Positions 9,147-19,340 are shown, counted from the stretch's first letter. The stretch: 64,000 bases of DNA from Crocinitomicaceae bacterium (GCA_002709305.1 PAQM01000027.1:1-64000); one strand, 5' to 3'. Numbers and translations: made by a program. Notes: a model not told the origin generated them from the letters alone.

Positions 9147-10543
9147 TAATCTAAGGACTTAAATAATTTAGAATAAAAAGAGAAAAAATAAGGTATTGTC
9201 TCTATACCCTTGTAAAAATTGAATAAACCATAATGTTCATTTGGGGAATGAATTGCATCACTATCTAAACCAAATCCCATTAAAATTGTATTTATACCTA
9301 ATTCTTCTTCAAACATTGCTACAATAGGAATCGATCCACCACTTCTTATAGGGATAGGTTTTTTATTAAAAGTCTTTTCGAAAGCCATGCTTGCCGCTTT
9401 ATACCCAATAGAGTCTATAGGTGTAACAGCAGGCTTACCTCCGTGGTGAGGAGTTACTTTAACATTTACTCCTTTCGGCGCAATTGATGTAAAATAATCA
9501 CTGAATAATTTTGAAATATCCTCTGGGTCTTGATTAGGTACTAAACGCATTGATATTTTAGCAAAAGCTTTCGATGGGATGACTGTCTTTGCCCCTTCGC
9601 CAATGTAACCTCCCCAAATACCATTAACATCTAATGTTGGTCTAATAGATCCTCTTTCCATAGTTGAATATCCTAACTCACCATAAACATCTTCAATATT
9701 TAAAGATTCTATATAACTCTGTTTTTTAAATGGTGCCTTAGACATCTCTTTACGCTCATCTTCAGATATTAAAAGAACTTTATCATAAAAACCTGGAATA
9801 GTAATTTTATTGTTTTTATCATGTAATGAACTAATCATTTTAGATAAAATATTAATTGGATTAGCGACACAACCACCATATAGACCTGAATGTAAATCTC
9901 TATTTGGCCCCTCGACTTCCACCTCAACATAACTTAAACCTCTAAGTCCTGTAGTGATAGATGGAATGTCATTTGAGAAAATACCCGTATCAGAAACTAA
10001 AATTACATCAGCATTAAGCCGCTTTCGATTCTCTTTAACAAAAGTCGCTAAATTTTCACTCCCAACTTCTTCTTCTCCTTCAATCATAAACTTAATATTG
10101 CAAAATAAAGAATCTGACTTATTCATTGCTTCAAAAGCCTTTATATGCATAAACATTTGCCCCTTATCATCACAAGCTCCTCGAGCAAAAATTGCTCCAT
10201 CAGGATGAATTTCTGTATTCTTAATTACTGGTTCAAAAGGGGGGTTATCCCAAAGTTCAATTGGATCGGCTGGTTGGACATCATAATGTCCATAGATTAA
10301 TACAGTTGGTAAATTAGAGTCAATAATTTTATCTCCATAAATAATAGGATATCCTTCTGTACTACATATTTCAACATTATCTAAACCAACTTTTATCAAT
10401 CCATTTGCCACTAATTCTGCTGTTTTTAGAACATCTTTTTCGAAATTTGGATCAGCTGAAATTGAGGGAATCTTCAATATTTCTATTAATTCTTCTAAAA
10501 AACGTTTTTTATTCTTTTCAATATATGATTGAATCCTTTCCAT
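9146..10543 (-). CDS. M20-family dipeptidase
   Basis: A 465-residue cytoplasmic metallopeptidase of the M20 carnosinase/CNDP-like group. The first zinc ligand is in YGHYDVQPA, followed by the bridging Asp in GACDDKGQ, the catalytic Glu pair in IEGEEEVGS and an Asp in LVSDTG; the terminal His lies in DAIHSPNEHYG. The dimerisation (lid) domain lies between, with a His in GPNRDLHSGLYGG. It probably hydrolyses dipeptides imported or released by turnover. No signal peptide. It is the first gene of a two-gene unit with the LEA-like lipoprotein. Confidence 0.9.
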   Translation of the reverse strand: MERIQSYIEKNKKRFLEELIEILKIPSISADPNFEKDVLKTAELVANGLIKVGLDNVEICSTEGYPIIYGDKIIDSNLPTVLIYGHYDVQPADPIELWDNPPFEPVIKNTEIHPDGAIFARGACDDKGQMFMHIKAFEAMNKSDSLFCNIKFMIEGEEEVGSENLATFVKENRKRLNADVILVSDTGIFSNDIPSITTGLRGLSYVEVEVEGPNRDLHSGLYGGCVANPINILSKMISSLHDKNNKITIPGFYDKVLLISEDERKEMSKAPFKKQSYIESLNIEDVYGELGYSTMERGSIRPTLDVNGIWGGYIGEGAKTVIPSKAFAKISMRLVPNQDPEDISKLFSDYFTSIAPKGVNVKVTPHHGGKPAVTPIDSIGYKAASMAFEKTFNKKPIPIRSGGSIPIVAMFEEELGINTILMGFGLDSDAIHSPNEHYGLFNFYKGIETIPYFFSFYSKLFKSLD

Positions 10544-10659
10544 AAAATAAAGTTTTATTAATCTACATTAGTAAAAATCGTGATTTTATTAACAAGATTA
10601 GGTATTCTATTTAAATTAATCGAACTTTACGCAACCTTTTTAGTCTAGATTATGTCTAT

Positions 10660-12963
10660 ATGATTAACTTAACCAAAATTATTATGCTGTTAAAATCAAG
10701 TACATTATTATTTATCCTATTACTCTCAATTAATGTTAAAGGTCAAATAACAATTGATCCTAATCCATCAGCTTATGATTTAGTAACTAACACATTAATC
10801 GGACCTGGCCTTGTCACAAGTAATATTACTTTTCTAGGTAATTCAAATCAAATCGGTTCATTTAATGCAGGAACAAGTAACATCGGTTTACCAACCGGAA
10901 TTGTAATGTCATCTGGCGATGTAACTTCAATTCAAGCTGGTGGTAATCCTTCTACTAATTATGGCGGTCCTGGTGATGCGGATGTATTAGCTACAGCTCA
11001 ATCCGTAACAAGCAACCCAAATGCAGGTTTTATTAACACAACTAATGATGCGGCTGTCCTTGAATTTGATTTTATCCCTGATGGGGATGAAGTTATTTTC
11101 AATTTCGTGTTTGCATCGGAAGAGTACCTTACATGGATTAATTCTCAGTATAATGATGCGTTTGGATTTTATTTGTCTGGACCAAACCCAGCTGGGGGGA
11201 ATTATTCCTCTGAAAACCTTGCTTTAGTTCCAGGTACAAATGAACCTATTACAATTAGTACAATATATATTGACCCAAGTCAAACTCCTCCTTCAATGAA
11301 TGGCTCTTACTTTTTAAACAATCCTAATGGACATAGTTTTAATGGTTTTACAATTCCTATTGAAATTCGTTTTAATGTAATCTGCGATTCTACATATCAT
11401 TTCAAATTTGCTGTTGCAGATTGTGTTGATGGAATTTTAGACACCGGCGTTTTTCTAGAAGGAGGTAGCTTTCAGGCTGTTCCTGTTGATATATCGTTAC
11501 AAACAAACATCGACCAAGGGCTGTTTGGTGATAGTGTAATACTTGAAGGGTGTGGTACTGCAGCAGACTTAACTTTCACAAGACCTTCTTGTCAATCAGG
11601 AGATTCTTTATATATCGAAGTAGATATATCTGGATTAGCTACAAATGGAATTGATTATCCCCTTTTCCCTGATTCAGTTTTATTTCTACCAGGAGAGACA
11701 TTAATCACATTACCATTTACTGCATTTGCTGATAATAATTTTGAAGGTTTTGAAGATGTTGTCCTAACTGTTACTAGCATTTTACCCAATGGAAATAGAA
11801 TCGTCACCTCAGGTACAATATGGATTCTTGATCAACCTGAATTAAATATTCAAGCTCAGGATACTACTATTTTTTGCATTGGAGATTCATTAGATGTTTT
11901 TGCTCAGGCTTCTGGAGGACTTCCGCCCTATAGTTATTCTTGGAGCCATTCAAACGATACAATAGGAATAACAACTGTTCCTATAAATTCAAATGGTATT
12001 GTAGAATATTATGTAACTGTCCAAGACTTCTGTGGATATACAGCGACAGATACTTTATCTGTAAATGTTAATCAGACGCTATCTGTTGATGCTATTCTAG
12101 ACCAAAATACATCATCTTGTTATAATTCGGGAATTGTTTCCTCAATTTGGTCAGGAGAATCACTATCTCAAGGAAGTATTCTTCAATTCCAATGGTTTAA
12201 TCAGGACTTCTCTGACTCAATTGATGCTTCAGTATGGACAGGATTACCTGGTGGATGGTACATAATAACTATTTCAGATGATGTCTGCTCCGTTTCAGAC
12301 AGTATATTTGTGGATGTTGATGAAGCTCCTATTGCTGATTTTTCAGCAAACATAACTAATGGTTGTAATCCATTAACAGTAAACTTTATTAATAACAGCC
12401 AATATACAGCAAGCTATACTTGGAACTTTGGGGATGGAAGCCCACTAGTAAATGTAAATAACTCTGGATCACAGAATCATACATTTAGCGAAAATTCAAC
12501 TGTAACACTGACAGCTTATACATTAGATACTCTTTGTTTTGAAGAGGCAACAATAGATATTATCGTTAATAATTGTGGTTGTACAGATCCTAGCGCAATA
12601 AATTATGATCCTAACGCTATTGTTGATGATGGTAGTTGTCTTTTCCCTGTTCCATCAATTTCTGCACCAAATGTTTTTACCCCCAACTCAACAAACGGGA
12701 CAAATGATGTATTTTTCTTAAAGCATGAAAATGCAATCAGAATTGAACTTATCATTTTAAATAGATGGGGAAATGTTATGCATGAGAGTACTACTGAATA
12801 TGATGATACAGGAAACCCTATAGGTCAAAATCAAGCTGAATGGGATGGTACAACAAAATCAGGGTCAAAAGCCGAAGAAGGAACTTACTTCTATAAATAT
12901 ATTGCTACCGGTATTGATAATTCAGAAATTGAAGGTCATGGATATTTTCAATTAGTTCCATAA
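10660..12963 (+). CDS. Surface adhesin-like protein: choice-of-anchor L, PKD, T9SS type B C-terminus
   Basis: A 767-residue secreted protein. After a signal peptide (hydrophobic to about residue 29, ending VKGQ) comes a choice-of-anchor L domain (about 40-270; typical FNAGTSNIGLPTGIVMSSG and a VFASEEY motif). A beta-sandwich with Calx-beta-like features follows (about 285-395), then a PKD domain near 565-640 (YTWNFGDGSP), a Cys motif GCTDPSAINYDPNA with DDGSC (near 645-665), and a C-terminal region APNVFTPNSTNGTNDVF that marks the type IX secretion type B (gliding-associated CHU_C) sorting domain. Probably an adhesin or matrix protein. ATG at 10684 is an alternative start. Confidence 0.88.
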   Translation: MINLTKIIMLLKSSTLLFILLLSINVKGQITIDPNPSAYDLVTNTLIGPGLVTSNITFLGNSNQIGSFNAGTSNIGLPTGIVMSSGDVTSIQAGGNPSTNYGGPGDADVLATAQSVTSNPNAGFINTTNDAAVLEFDFIPDGDEVIFNFVFASEEYLTWINSQYNDAFGFYLSGPNPAGGNYSSENLALVPGTNEPITISTIYIDPSQTPPSMNGSYFLNNPNGHSFNGFTIPIEIRFNVICDSTYHFKFAVADCVDGILDTGVFLEGGSFQAVPVDISLQTNIDQGLFGDSVILEGCGTAADLTFTRPSCQSGDSLYIEVDISGLATNGIDYPLFPDSVLFLPGETLITLPFTAFADNNFEGFEDVVLTVTSILPNGNRIVTSGTIWILDQPELNIQAQDTTIFCIGDSLDVFAQASGGLPPYSYSWSHSNDTIGITTVPINSNGIVEYYVTVQDFCGYTATDTLSVNVNQTLSVDAILDQNTSSCYNSGIVSSIWSGESLSQGSILQFQWFNQDFSDSIDASVWTGLPGGWYIITISDDVCSVSDSIFVDVDEAPIADFSANITNGCNPLTVNFINNSQYTASYTWNFGDGSPLVNVNNSGSQNHTFSENSTVTLTAYTLDTLCFEEATIDIIVNNCGCTDPSAINYDPNAIVDDGSCLFPVPSISAPNVFTPNSTNGTNDVFFLKHENAIRIELIILNRWGNVMHESTTEYDDTGNPIGQNQAEWDGTTKSGSKAEEGTYFYKYIATGIDNSEIEGHGYFQLVP

Positions 12964-12964
12964 A

Positions 12965-14161
12965 TCAGTACAGAAAATTATGATAAGGATATCTGTCTTG
13001 AAAAATCTCTTTTACATGACTATATATAAGACTCTTTAACTCATTAAAATTTTCTTTTGTTGCAGCCGAAATAAATATACATTTCGTGTCATTTAATTTT
13101 GACATCCAAGATTTTTGAAGATCTTTAAGAGAATAATTGAAATCTTCAAATGGAGTCAAATCTGTTTCCTCTTTAGCCACATATGAATAAGCATCTATCT
13201 TATTGAACACAACAATAGTAGGCTTCTCTGACTTATCTATCTCTATTAAAGTATCATTTACAACATTGTAATGTTCTTGAAAATTAGGATGAGAAATGTC
13301 TAAAACATGAACCAACAAATCTGCTTCTCTAACTTCATCTAAAGTAGACTTAAATGAATCTATCAACTGATGAGGTAACTTTCTTATAAAACCAACAGTA
13401 TCAGTCAATAAAAATGGTAAGTTATCAATTACAACTTTTCGTACAGTTGTATCTAGAGTTGCAAATAATTTATTTTCAGCAAAAACATCAGATTTACTTA
13501 GAATATTCATAATTGTGCTTTTACCTACATTTGTGTAACCTACCAAAGCAACTCTAACCAAATTACCACGATTTCCTCTTTGTACAGATTTTTGTTTATC
13601 AATCTTTTTTAACTTATCCTTTAATAAGGAAATCTTGTCTTTTATAATTCGTCTATCAGTCTCAATTTCTCTTTCTCCAGGACCCCTCATTCCAATACCT
13701 CCTTTTTGACGATCTAAATGTGTCCATAAATTAGTTAATCTAGGAAGTAAATATTGAAGCTGAGCTAGTTCAACTTGTGTTTTAGCACTTGAGGTTCTTG
13801 CACGAGTCGCAAAAATATCTAAAATCAAATTTGTTCTGTCTAGTACTTTTATTCCTAGAATACGCTCAATATTCCTAGCCTGAGATGGACTTAATTCATC
13901 GTCAAAAATAATCACCTCAATATCTTTTGAACAAATATATGCTCGAATCTCTTCTAGTTTTCCTGAACCTACATAAGTTTTAGAACTAGGAATTAACATT
14001 TTTTGGGAGAACCGTTTACAAGTAACCGCTCCAGCTGTAAGTGCTAAAAACTCTAGTTCATCAAGATACTCTTTAGCCTGCTCTTCCGAAGAATCTTTAG
14101 TAATAACAGAGACTAAAACACATGGTTCCTTAATTTCATCCGCAGTAATATCACCCTTCAT
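12965..14161 (-). CDS. hflX: GTPase HflX
   Basis: A 398-residue ribosome-associated GTPase of the HflX family, which splits stalled or heat-damaged ribosomes. The N-terminal HflX domain contains VGSGKLEEI and FDDELSPSQARNIE (about 60-105). The glycine-rich linker KGGIGMRGPGE precedes the G domain, with G1 GYTNVGKST (near 210), G3 DTVGF and G4 NKID. The C-terminal tail ends with DRYPYHNFLY. Its stop is 1 nt from the stop of the adhesin gene, so the two converge almost without a gap and there is no room for a separate terminator. Confidence 0.95.
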   Translation of the reverse strand: MKGDITADEIKEPCVLVSVITKDSSEEQAKEYLDELEFLALTAGAVTCKRFSQKMLIPSSKTYVGSGKLEEIRAYICSKDIEVIIFDDELSPSQARNIERILGIKVLDRTNLILDIFATRARTSSAKTQVELAQLQYLLPRLTNLWTHLDRQKGGIGMRGPGEREIETDRRIIKDKISLLKDKLKKIDKQKSVQRGNRGNLVRVALVGYTNVGKSTIMNILSKSDVFAENKLFATLDTTVRKVVIDNLPFLLTDTVGFIRKLPHQLIDSFKSTLDEVREADLLVHVLDISHPNFQEHYNVVNDTLIEIDKSEKPTIVVFNKIDAYSYVAKEETDLTPFEDFNYSLKDLQKSWMSKLNDTKCIFISAATKENFNELKSLIYSHVKEIFQDRYPYHNFLY

Positions 14162-14266
14162 ATAACTCTTTAATTTAATGAATTATATACAATATTACTT
14201 TAATAATTTATACTATGTATTAATAATACTTATAAAAAATAAGAAGCCTAATTTGATTAGTATTTT

Positions 14267-14274
14267 TAATTTTG
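14267..14274 (+). promoter_or_regulatory. Putative -7 promoter element (TAATTTTG)
   Basis: TAATTTTG matches TAnnTTTG and lies 28-35 nt upstream of the ATG at 14302, at a distance compatible with a short leader. A TTTG at 14252-14255 is closer than the usual -33 spacing, so the upstream box is unclear. Confidence 0.4.
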
Positions 14275-14301
14275 CAGTTATATTTCTTAATAAAAATTAA
14301 A

Positions 14302-17300
14302 ATGAAATTATTTTTCTTTTTTACTTTTCTATCTATCTCGATATCAATATTTAGTCAATTAACACCTCAGAATGGAGTACTGAAATCTGAAGCAGAGTTT
14401 TACGCTTTAGAAAATGCAACAATATATATTAATCCCTCTGAAAAATTATCTAATGGAACAATCCTAATTAAAGATAATCGAATTATAAAAGTTGGTAAAT
14501 CATTAAATATCCCTAAAAATGCTGTAGTTATTGACTGTAAAGAAAAAGTCATAATACCGTCTTTTATAGAATTGTATTCCGATATAGGTATACCTAAAAG
14601 AAAAAGAGCAAGTAATTCCAATAGTATAAAATACGACAGAGATTCCCCTAATTCTCTTTATTGGAATGAAGCAATCCATCCTGAAACTAACGCTGCTGAT
14701 TTATACCTAAATAATAAAAAATCAAATGAGTCCCTTATAAAAAAAGGTTTTGGATTTGCCCTAACACACCAAACAGATGGGATCCTGAGAGGACAAGGGG
14801 CCTTAATATCTTTAGGCACAAATCAATTAATATTAAAGAATAATCTTCCCGCGAGTTTCTTCTCTTTTGAAAAAGGAAGTTCAAAACAACGATACCCTTC
14901 ATCATTAATGGGTTCAATTGCTCTTATACGACAATGCCTATATGATGCCCAGTGGTACACTAATAATAACTTTGAAAGAAATCTCTCACTTGAAGCATTA
15001 AACAAACAAATTTCGGGTGTTCTATATTTAAAAACACGTGATAAGTTAGATATATTAAGAGCTGAGAAAATAGCAAAAGAGTTTAATTTAAATTTTAACT
15101 ACATTGGTTCAGGAAATGAATATGAAAGTATTAATGAAATAAAAAAAATAAAATCTACAATTGTAGTTCCTATCAATTTTCCTAAGCCATATGATGTTAA
15201 AAACCCTTACATTTCAAGACAAATACCATTAAGTGATTTAAAGCATTGGGAAATGGCACCTCAAAATCCAGCAATTTTATCAAAAAATGGTGTCAAAATT
15301 GCTATAACATCAAAGGATATCAAAGAATCTAAAGTCTTTTGGGCCAATATTAGAAAAACAATTGACCATGGTATGAGTATTGAAAAAATACTAAAGGCTC
15401 TAACAATAAGTCCATCAATTTCAATGGGATTAGAAAAAGAGATAGGTTCATTAGAACCTGATAAAATTGCAAGTTTTATCATTTACAATTCCGATCCTTT
15501 TAAAGAAGAAACTACTGTAGCTGAATCTTGGTCTATGGGAGAACGAACAGTATATAATCGAAAAAACAAATCGAAGATTAATGGAAAATATATCATAACT
15601 CTAGACGATATCCAACTTCCTATTGAAATAAAAGGAGACCCAAATAAACTTAGTGGAATAGTGACATACAAAAGAACAATTGATGGAGTAACCAGAGACA
15701 CATCTAGCAAAGCATTTGTTGAGTTAACTGGAAATAATATTACAATTCAATTTAATATTAACAATACTGAATTAATCGGAAGTGTAAATCTCAGGGGTAA
15801 AATCAATACAAAATTTGGTGTTTTTGAAGGAAATGGTTTTTTACCAAATGGTAAATGGATTAAATGGAATGCTATTAAAAGTGAAAAAAATGACAAAGGT
15901 GAACCTAATAAAAAAAATAAATTTTACATAGATACTAGTAACTATACATGGTTCCCTAACTTATCCTATGGATTTAAAGAAATTCCTAAACCAGAAACTA
16001 TTATCATAAAAAATGCAACTATATGGACTAATGAAAATGAAGGAATTATAGAAAATGGTATGATAATAATAAAAGACAGTAAAATTTCATACGTGGGTGA
16101 TATGAATCATCCCATTCCTAAACTAGGCCGAATTATAGATGCAAAAGGTAAGCATGTAACATCTGGTATTATAGATGAGCATTCTCATATTGCTATCTCT
16201 AAAGGAGTTAACGAAAGTGGGCAAGCGATAAGCGCAGAGGTTAGTATTGGACATGTTGTAAATCCAGAGGATATTAATATTTATCGACAATTATCCGGAG
16301 GAGTTACAGCAGCACAATTACTTCACGGGTCTGCAAATCCCATTGGAGGTCAATCCGCCCTGATTAAATTAAAATGGGGATATCCAGCTGAAGAAATGCT
16401 AATTGAGAATGCTCCTAAATTTATCAAATTTGCTCTTGGAGAAAATGTGAAACAATCAAACTGGGGTATAAATTCAGGGAGATTTCCTCAAACAAGAATG
16501 GGTGTTGAACAAGTTTATTATGATGCATTTATGCGCGCTATAAATTATTCTAAAGAATGGAAAGAATACAAGACTGGTAAAAGAAATAAAATTCCAAGAA
16601 AAGATTTAGAACTTGAAATAATTGATGAAATACTAAATAGTGAACGTTTTATTTCTTGTCATTCCTATGTTCAATCTGAGATTAATATGTTAATGCATGT
16701 AGCTGATTCGATGGGTTTCAAAATAAATACTTTTACTCATATATTAGAAGGATACAAAGTAGCCGATAAAATGAAAGAACATGGAGCCGGTGGATCAACT
16801 TTTTCGGATTGGTGGGCATACAAATATGAAGTAAACGATGCAATTCCTTATAACGCTTCAATGATGCACGAACAAGGTGTCATAGTCGCAATTAATTCTG
16901 ATGATGCAGAAATGGGAAGAAGATTAAATCAAGAAGCAGCAAAAAGTGTTAAATACGGAGGGATGAGTGAGGAAGATGCGTGGAAATTAGTAACACTAAA
17001 TCCTGCGAAACTTCTTCATCTTGATGAGAGAATGGGAAGTATTAAAGCTGGAAAAGATGCTGATATTGTTGTATGGACTGAAAATCCTTTATCTATCATG
17101 GCAAAAGTAAATTATACCATCATTGATGGAATAGTATTATTTGATTCTGTTAAAGATGTTGAATTGAGAGAAAATAACTATAAAGAACACTCAAGAATTA
17201 TATCAAAAATGCTTAGTAAAAATAATAAGGGTGATAAAAAAATAAAATTTATCAAAAAGAAAAACGGTCATTATCACTGCGATACCATAGGAGAAGAAAA

Positions 17301-17325
17301 ATCTACAACAGAAAATAAACACTAA
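14302..17325 (+). CDS. Secreted two-module amidohydrolase
   Basis: The ATG at 14302 starts a 1007-residue protein with a clear signal peptide (MKLFFFFTFLSISISIFSQ); an in-frame TTG 30 nt upstream is rejected. Two amidohydrolase (imidazolonepropionase-like) modules follow. Module 1 (about 30-430) has the beta-strand VIDCKEKVIIPSF but reads ELYSDIG where DxHxH is expected, so its metal site is missing. Module 2 (about 560-960) has GIIDEHSH (HxH), a His in ISCHSYVQSEI, HILEG and an Asp in AINSDDAEMGR, so it should bind metal and be active, perhaps on a peptide, guanidine or carbamoyl substrate. It lies 6 nt before another amidohydrolase-like gene. Confidence 0.85.
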   Translation: MKLFFFFTFLSISISIFSQLTPQNGVLKSEAEFYALENATIYINPSEKLSNGTILIKDNRIIKVGKSLNIPKNAVVIDCKEKVIIPSFIELYSDIGIPKRKRASNSNSIKYDRDSPNSLYWNEAIHPETNAADLYLNNKKSNESLIKKGFGFALTHQTDGILRGQGALISLGTNQLILKNNLPASFFSFEKGSSKQRYPSSLMGSIALIRQCLYDAQWYTNNNFERNLSLEALNKQISGVLYLKTRDKLDILRAEKIAKEFNLNFNYIGSGNEYESINEIKKIKSTIVVPINFPKPYDVKNPYISRQIPLSDLKHWEMAPQNPAILSKNGVKIAITSKDIKESKVFWANIRKTIDHGMSIEKILKALTISPSISMGLEKEIGSLEPDKIASFIIYNSDPFKEETTVAESWSMGERTVYNRKNKSKINGKYIITLDDIQLPIEIKGDPNKLSGIVTYKRTIDGVTRDTSSKAFVELTGNNITIQFNINNTELIGSVNLRGKINTKFGVFEGNGFLPNGKWIKWNAIKSEKNDKGEPNKKNKFYIDTSNYTWFPNLSYGFKEIPKPETIIIKNATIWTNENEGIIENGMIIIKDSKISYVGDMNHPIPKLGRIIDAKGKHVTSGIIDEHSHIAISKGVNESGQAISAEVSIGHVVNPEDINIYRQLSGGVTAAQLLHGSANPIGGQSALIKLKWGYPAEEMLIENAPKFIKFALGENVKQSNWGINSGRFPQTRMGVEQVYYDAFMRAINYSKEWKEYKTGKRNKIPRKDLELEIIDEILNSERFISCHSYVQSEINMLMHVADSMGFKINTFTHILEGYKVADKMKEHGAGGSTFSDWWAYKYEVNDAIPYNASMMHEQGVIVAINSDDAEMGRRLNQEAAKSVKYGGMSEEDAWKLVTLNPAKLLHLDERMGSIKAGKDADIVVWTENPLSIMAKVNYTIIDGIVLFDSVKDVELRENNYKEHSRIISKMLSKNNKGDKKIKFIKKKNGHYHCDTIGEEKSTTENKH

Positions 17326-17331
17326 TTAATT

Positions 17332-18624
17332 ATGAGGCTAATTTTTATATTTATTAATTCCTTTTTTATTATATCAACAACAATTTTTTCTCAACAACAT
17401 GAAAAAATATTATTAGTTGATGGTTATCTTCATGTTGGAAATGAAAAAGTTCTCAAAACAGCAGCTATAGGAATAATCGATGGCCGAATTTCCTTCATTA
17501 AAAATTCAACTGCATATACCCCTTCAGCTTCAGAATGGGATACAATAATTGAGCTTAAAGGGAAACATATATATCCAGGATTTATTGCACCAAACTCAAC
17601 ATTAGGATTGACAGAAATTGATGCTGTACGAGCCACACGTGACTTTGATGAAGTAGGAACTTATAACCCACACATAAGATCCCAAATTGCTTTTAATATT
17701 GAATCAAAAATTATTAGTACAATCAGAACAAATGGTGTTCTAATCTCTCAAGCTACTCCCAGAGGCGGAAATATTTCAGGGACCTCATCAATTATGAAAT
17801 TAGATGGTTGGAATTGGGAAGATGCAACAATAAAAAAAGATGATGGTATTCATTTAAATTGGCCATCTAGTACTTCTGGTGGAGGATGGTGGGCTGATCC
17901 AAAACCAAAAACTCAAAACAAAAATTATGAGACACAAAAATCAGAAATTTATGACTTCTTCGAACTAGCAAAAGCATATTCTAAATCAAATAAAAAAAAG
18001 AAAATAGATATTCGTTTAGAAGCATTGGTTAATTGTTTTAAAGGAAATAAAAGAGTTTACATCCACGCAGATGAACTTCAACAATTAGTCGATGCTATTG
18101 ATTTCTCTAAACACTTTAAGTTAAAATATCCAGTAATTATTGGAGGGTATGATTCTCATAATATTACTCGTCTATTAACAGATAATAACATCCCTGTAAT
18201 GCTTAAAAGACCCCATAGTCTTCCAGAAAATGAAAATGATGACATTGATATAAATTATAAGTTAGCTTACCTATTGCAAAAAGATGGTGTCAAATTTTGC
18301 ATTCAAAATGAAGGTGATATGGAAGCGATGAATGCCCGTAATCTTCCATTTTTAGCTGGTACAGCTATGGCATATGGTTTAACTGAAGAACAAGCAATTA
18401 AATCAATTAGCTTGTCTACTGCAGAGATTATTGGGATTGCTAACGATTATGGATCAATTGAAAAAGATAAGTCTGCAACTTTATTTGTATCAAATGGAAA
18501 TGCATTAGATATGCGTTCAAATCAAATTTTTATGGCATTAATAGATGGAAAATTTATGAGTACTTCTAATATGCAGTTAGAATTGTATAAAAAATACAGC
18601 AAAAAATATAATAACAAACAATAA
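17332..18624 (+). CDS. Amidohydrolase-like protein, probably non-catalytic
   Basis: A 430-residue protein with a signal peptide (to about residue 21, ending IFSQQ) and the N- and C-terminal beta-sandwich framework of amidohydrolases (IIDGRISFIKNS; ELKGKHIYPGFIAPNS). Where an active enzyme has PGFIDxHxH, this has PGFIAPNSTLG, so the first two metal-binding His are absent. Later elements such as VYIHADELQQ, GYDSHNI and NEGD are present. Homologous to the first module of the upstream gene. Because only 6 nt separate the two, the proteins may form a complex in which this one is a scaffold or regulator; that is inference. Confidence 0.8.
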   Translation: MRLIFIFINSFFIISTTIFSQQHEKILLVDGYLHVGNEKVLKTAAIGIIDGRISFIKNSTAYTPSASEWDTIIELKGKHIYPGFIAPNSTLGLTEIDAVRATRDFDEVGTYNPHIRSQIAFNIESKIISTIRTNGVLISQATPRGGNISGTSSIMKLDGWNWEDATIKKDDGIHLNWPSSTSGGGWWADPKPKTQNKNYETQKSEIYDFFELAKAYSKSNKKKKIDIRLEALVNCFKGNKRVYIHADELQQLVDAIDFSKHFKLKYPVIIGGYDSHNITRLLTDNNIPVMLKRPHSLPENENDDIDINYKLAYLLQKDGVKFCIQNEGDMEAMNARNLPFLAGTAMAYGLTEEQAIKSISLSTAEIIGIANDYGSIEKDKSATLFVSNGNALDMRSNQIFMALIDGKFMSTSNMQLELYKKYSKKYNNKQ

Positions 18625-18655
18625 AAAATCTGTTATAATTATTTTCGGTTTTTAG

Positions 18656-18683
18656 ACTTGATTTTATATCTTTAGAGTCAAGT
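18656..18683. promoter_or_regulatory. Inverted repeat in the sod promoter region
   Basis: ACTTGA (18656-18661) and TCAAGT (18678-18683) form a perfect inverted repeat with a 16-nt centre. The centre contains TATCTTTA (18667-18674), one base from the -7 consensus TAnnTTTG, which would place transcription start some 20-25 nt before the sod ATG at 18704. A repressor or activator bound here could regulate sod; untested. Confidence 0.35.
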
Positions 18684-18703
18684 ATAATTAATAAAATATT
18701 TCT

Positions 18704-19303
18704 ATGTCTTTTGAATTACCAAAATTACAATATGCATATAATGCACTAGAACCACATATTGATGCTAAAACTATGGAGATTCACCATTCAAAACATCATA
18801 ATGGCTATACAAATAACTTAAATAATGCAATAGAAGGAACTGATTTAGAAGGAAAATCGATTGAATATATCCTTCAAAACTGTTCTAATAATCCAGGCTT
18901 AAGAAACAATGCTGGTGGATTTTGGAATCATAATTTATTTTGGGAAGTAATTAGCCCAAATGGTGGAGGTGAACCACAAGGAGATTTAGCCCAAGCAATT
19001 AATTCAAAGTTTGAATCTTTTTCAAATTTTAAAACTCTTTTCTCTAAAGCAGCAGCTACAAGATTTGGCTCTGGTTGGGCATGGCTATGCATAGTTGATG
19101 GAGAATTAGAAATTTGTTCAACTGCAAATCAAGATAATCCACTGATGGGTTCTGGTTGTGGAGGCACACCAATTTTAGGAATAGACGTTTGGGAACATGC
19201 TTATTATTTAAACTACCAAAATAGAAGACCGGATTACATTGCAGCTTTCTTTAATTTAGTTGATTGGACTATAGTCTCTGAAAAATATAATGCTTCAAAG
19301 TAA
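18704..19303 (+). CDS. sod: Superoxide dismutase, Mn/Fe family
   Basis: A 199-residue enzyme that dismutates superoxide to oxygen and hydrogen peroxide in the cytoplasm. Metal ligands are visible: His27 (MEIHHSKHH), His in GFWNHNLFW, and Asp/His in DVWEHAYYL. Residues that tend to separate the metal types (Gly in NNAGGFWNH and Gln in STANQDNPL) match the Mn-type pattern of E. coli SodA, so manganese or cambialistic use is more likely than strict iron, but prediction from these residues is not firm. Length is typical. A probable promoter with an inverted repeat lies just upstream. Confidence 0.95.
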   Translation: MSFELPKLQYAYNALEPHIDAKTMEIHHSKHHNGYTNNLNNAIEGTDLEGKSIEYILQNCSNNPGLRNNAGGFWNHNLFWEVISPNGGGEPQGDLAQAINSKFESFSNFKTLFSKAAATRFGSGWAWLCIVDGELEICSTANQDNPLMGSGCGGTPILGIDVWEHAYYLNYQNRRPDYIAAFFNLVDWTIVSEKYNASK

Positions 19304-19324
19304 ATAGAATAGACTGTCTGAAAT

Positions 19325-19340
19325 TTTGTCGGGGTAGCAG
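19325..19340. repeat. 16-bp direct repeat, copy 1
   Basis: TTTGTCGGGGTAGCAG, identical to copy 2 at 19546-19561. On the minus strand it reads CTGCTACCCCGACAAA, which resembles a tRNA acceptor 3' strand (TACCCCG), discriminator A and CA. Preceding minus-strand bases (GGGGTTCATTT) give a TTC but no pairing T-stem. Confidence 0.7.
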
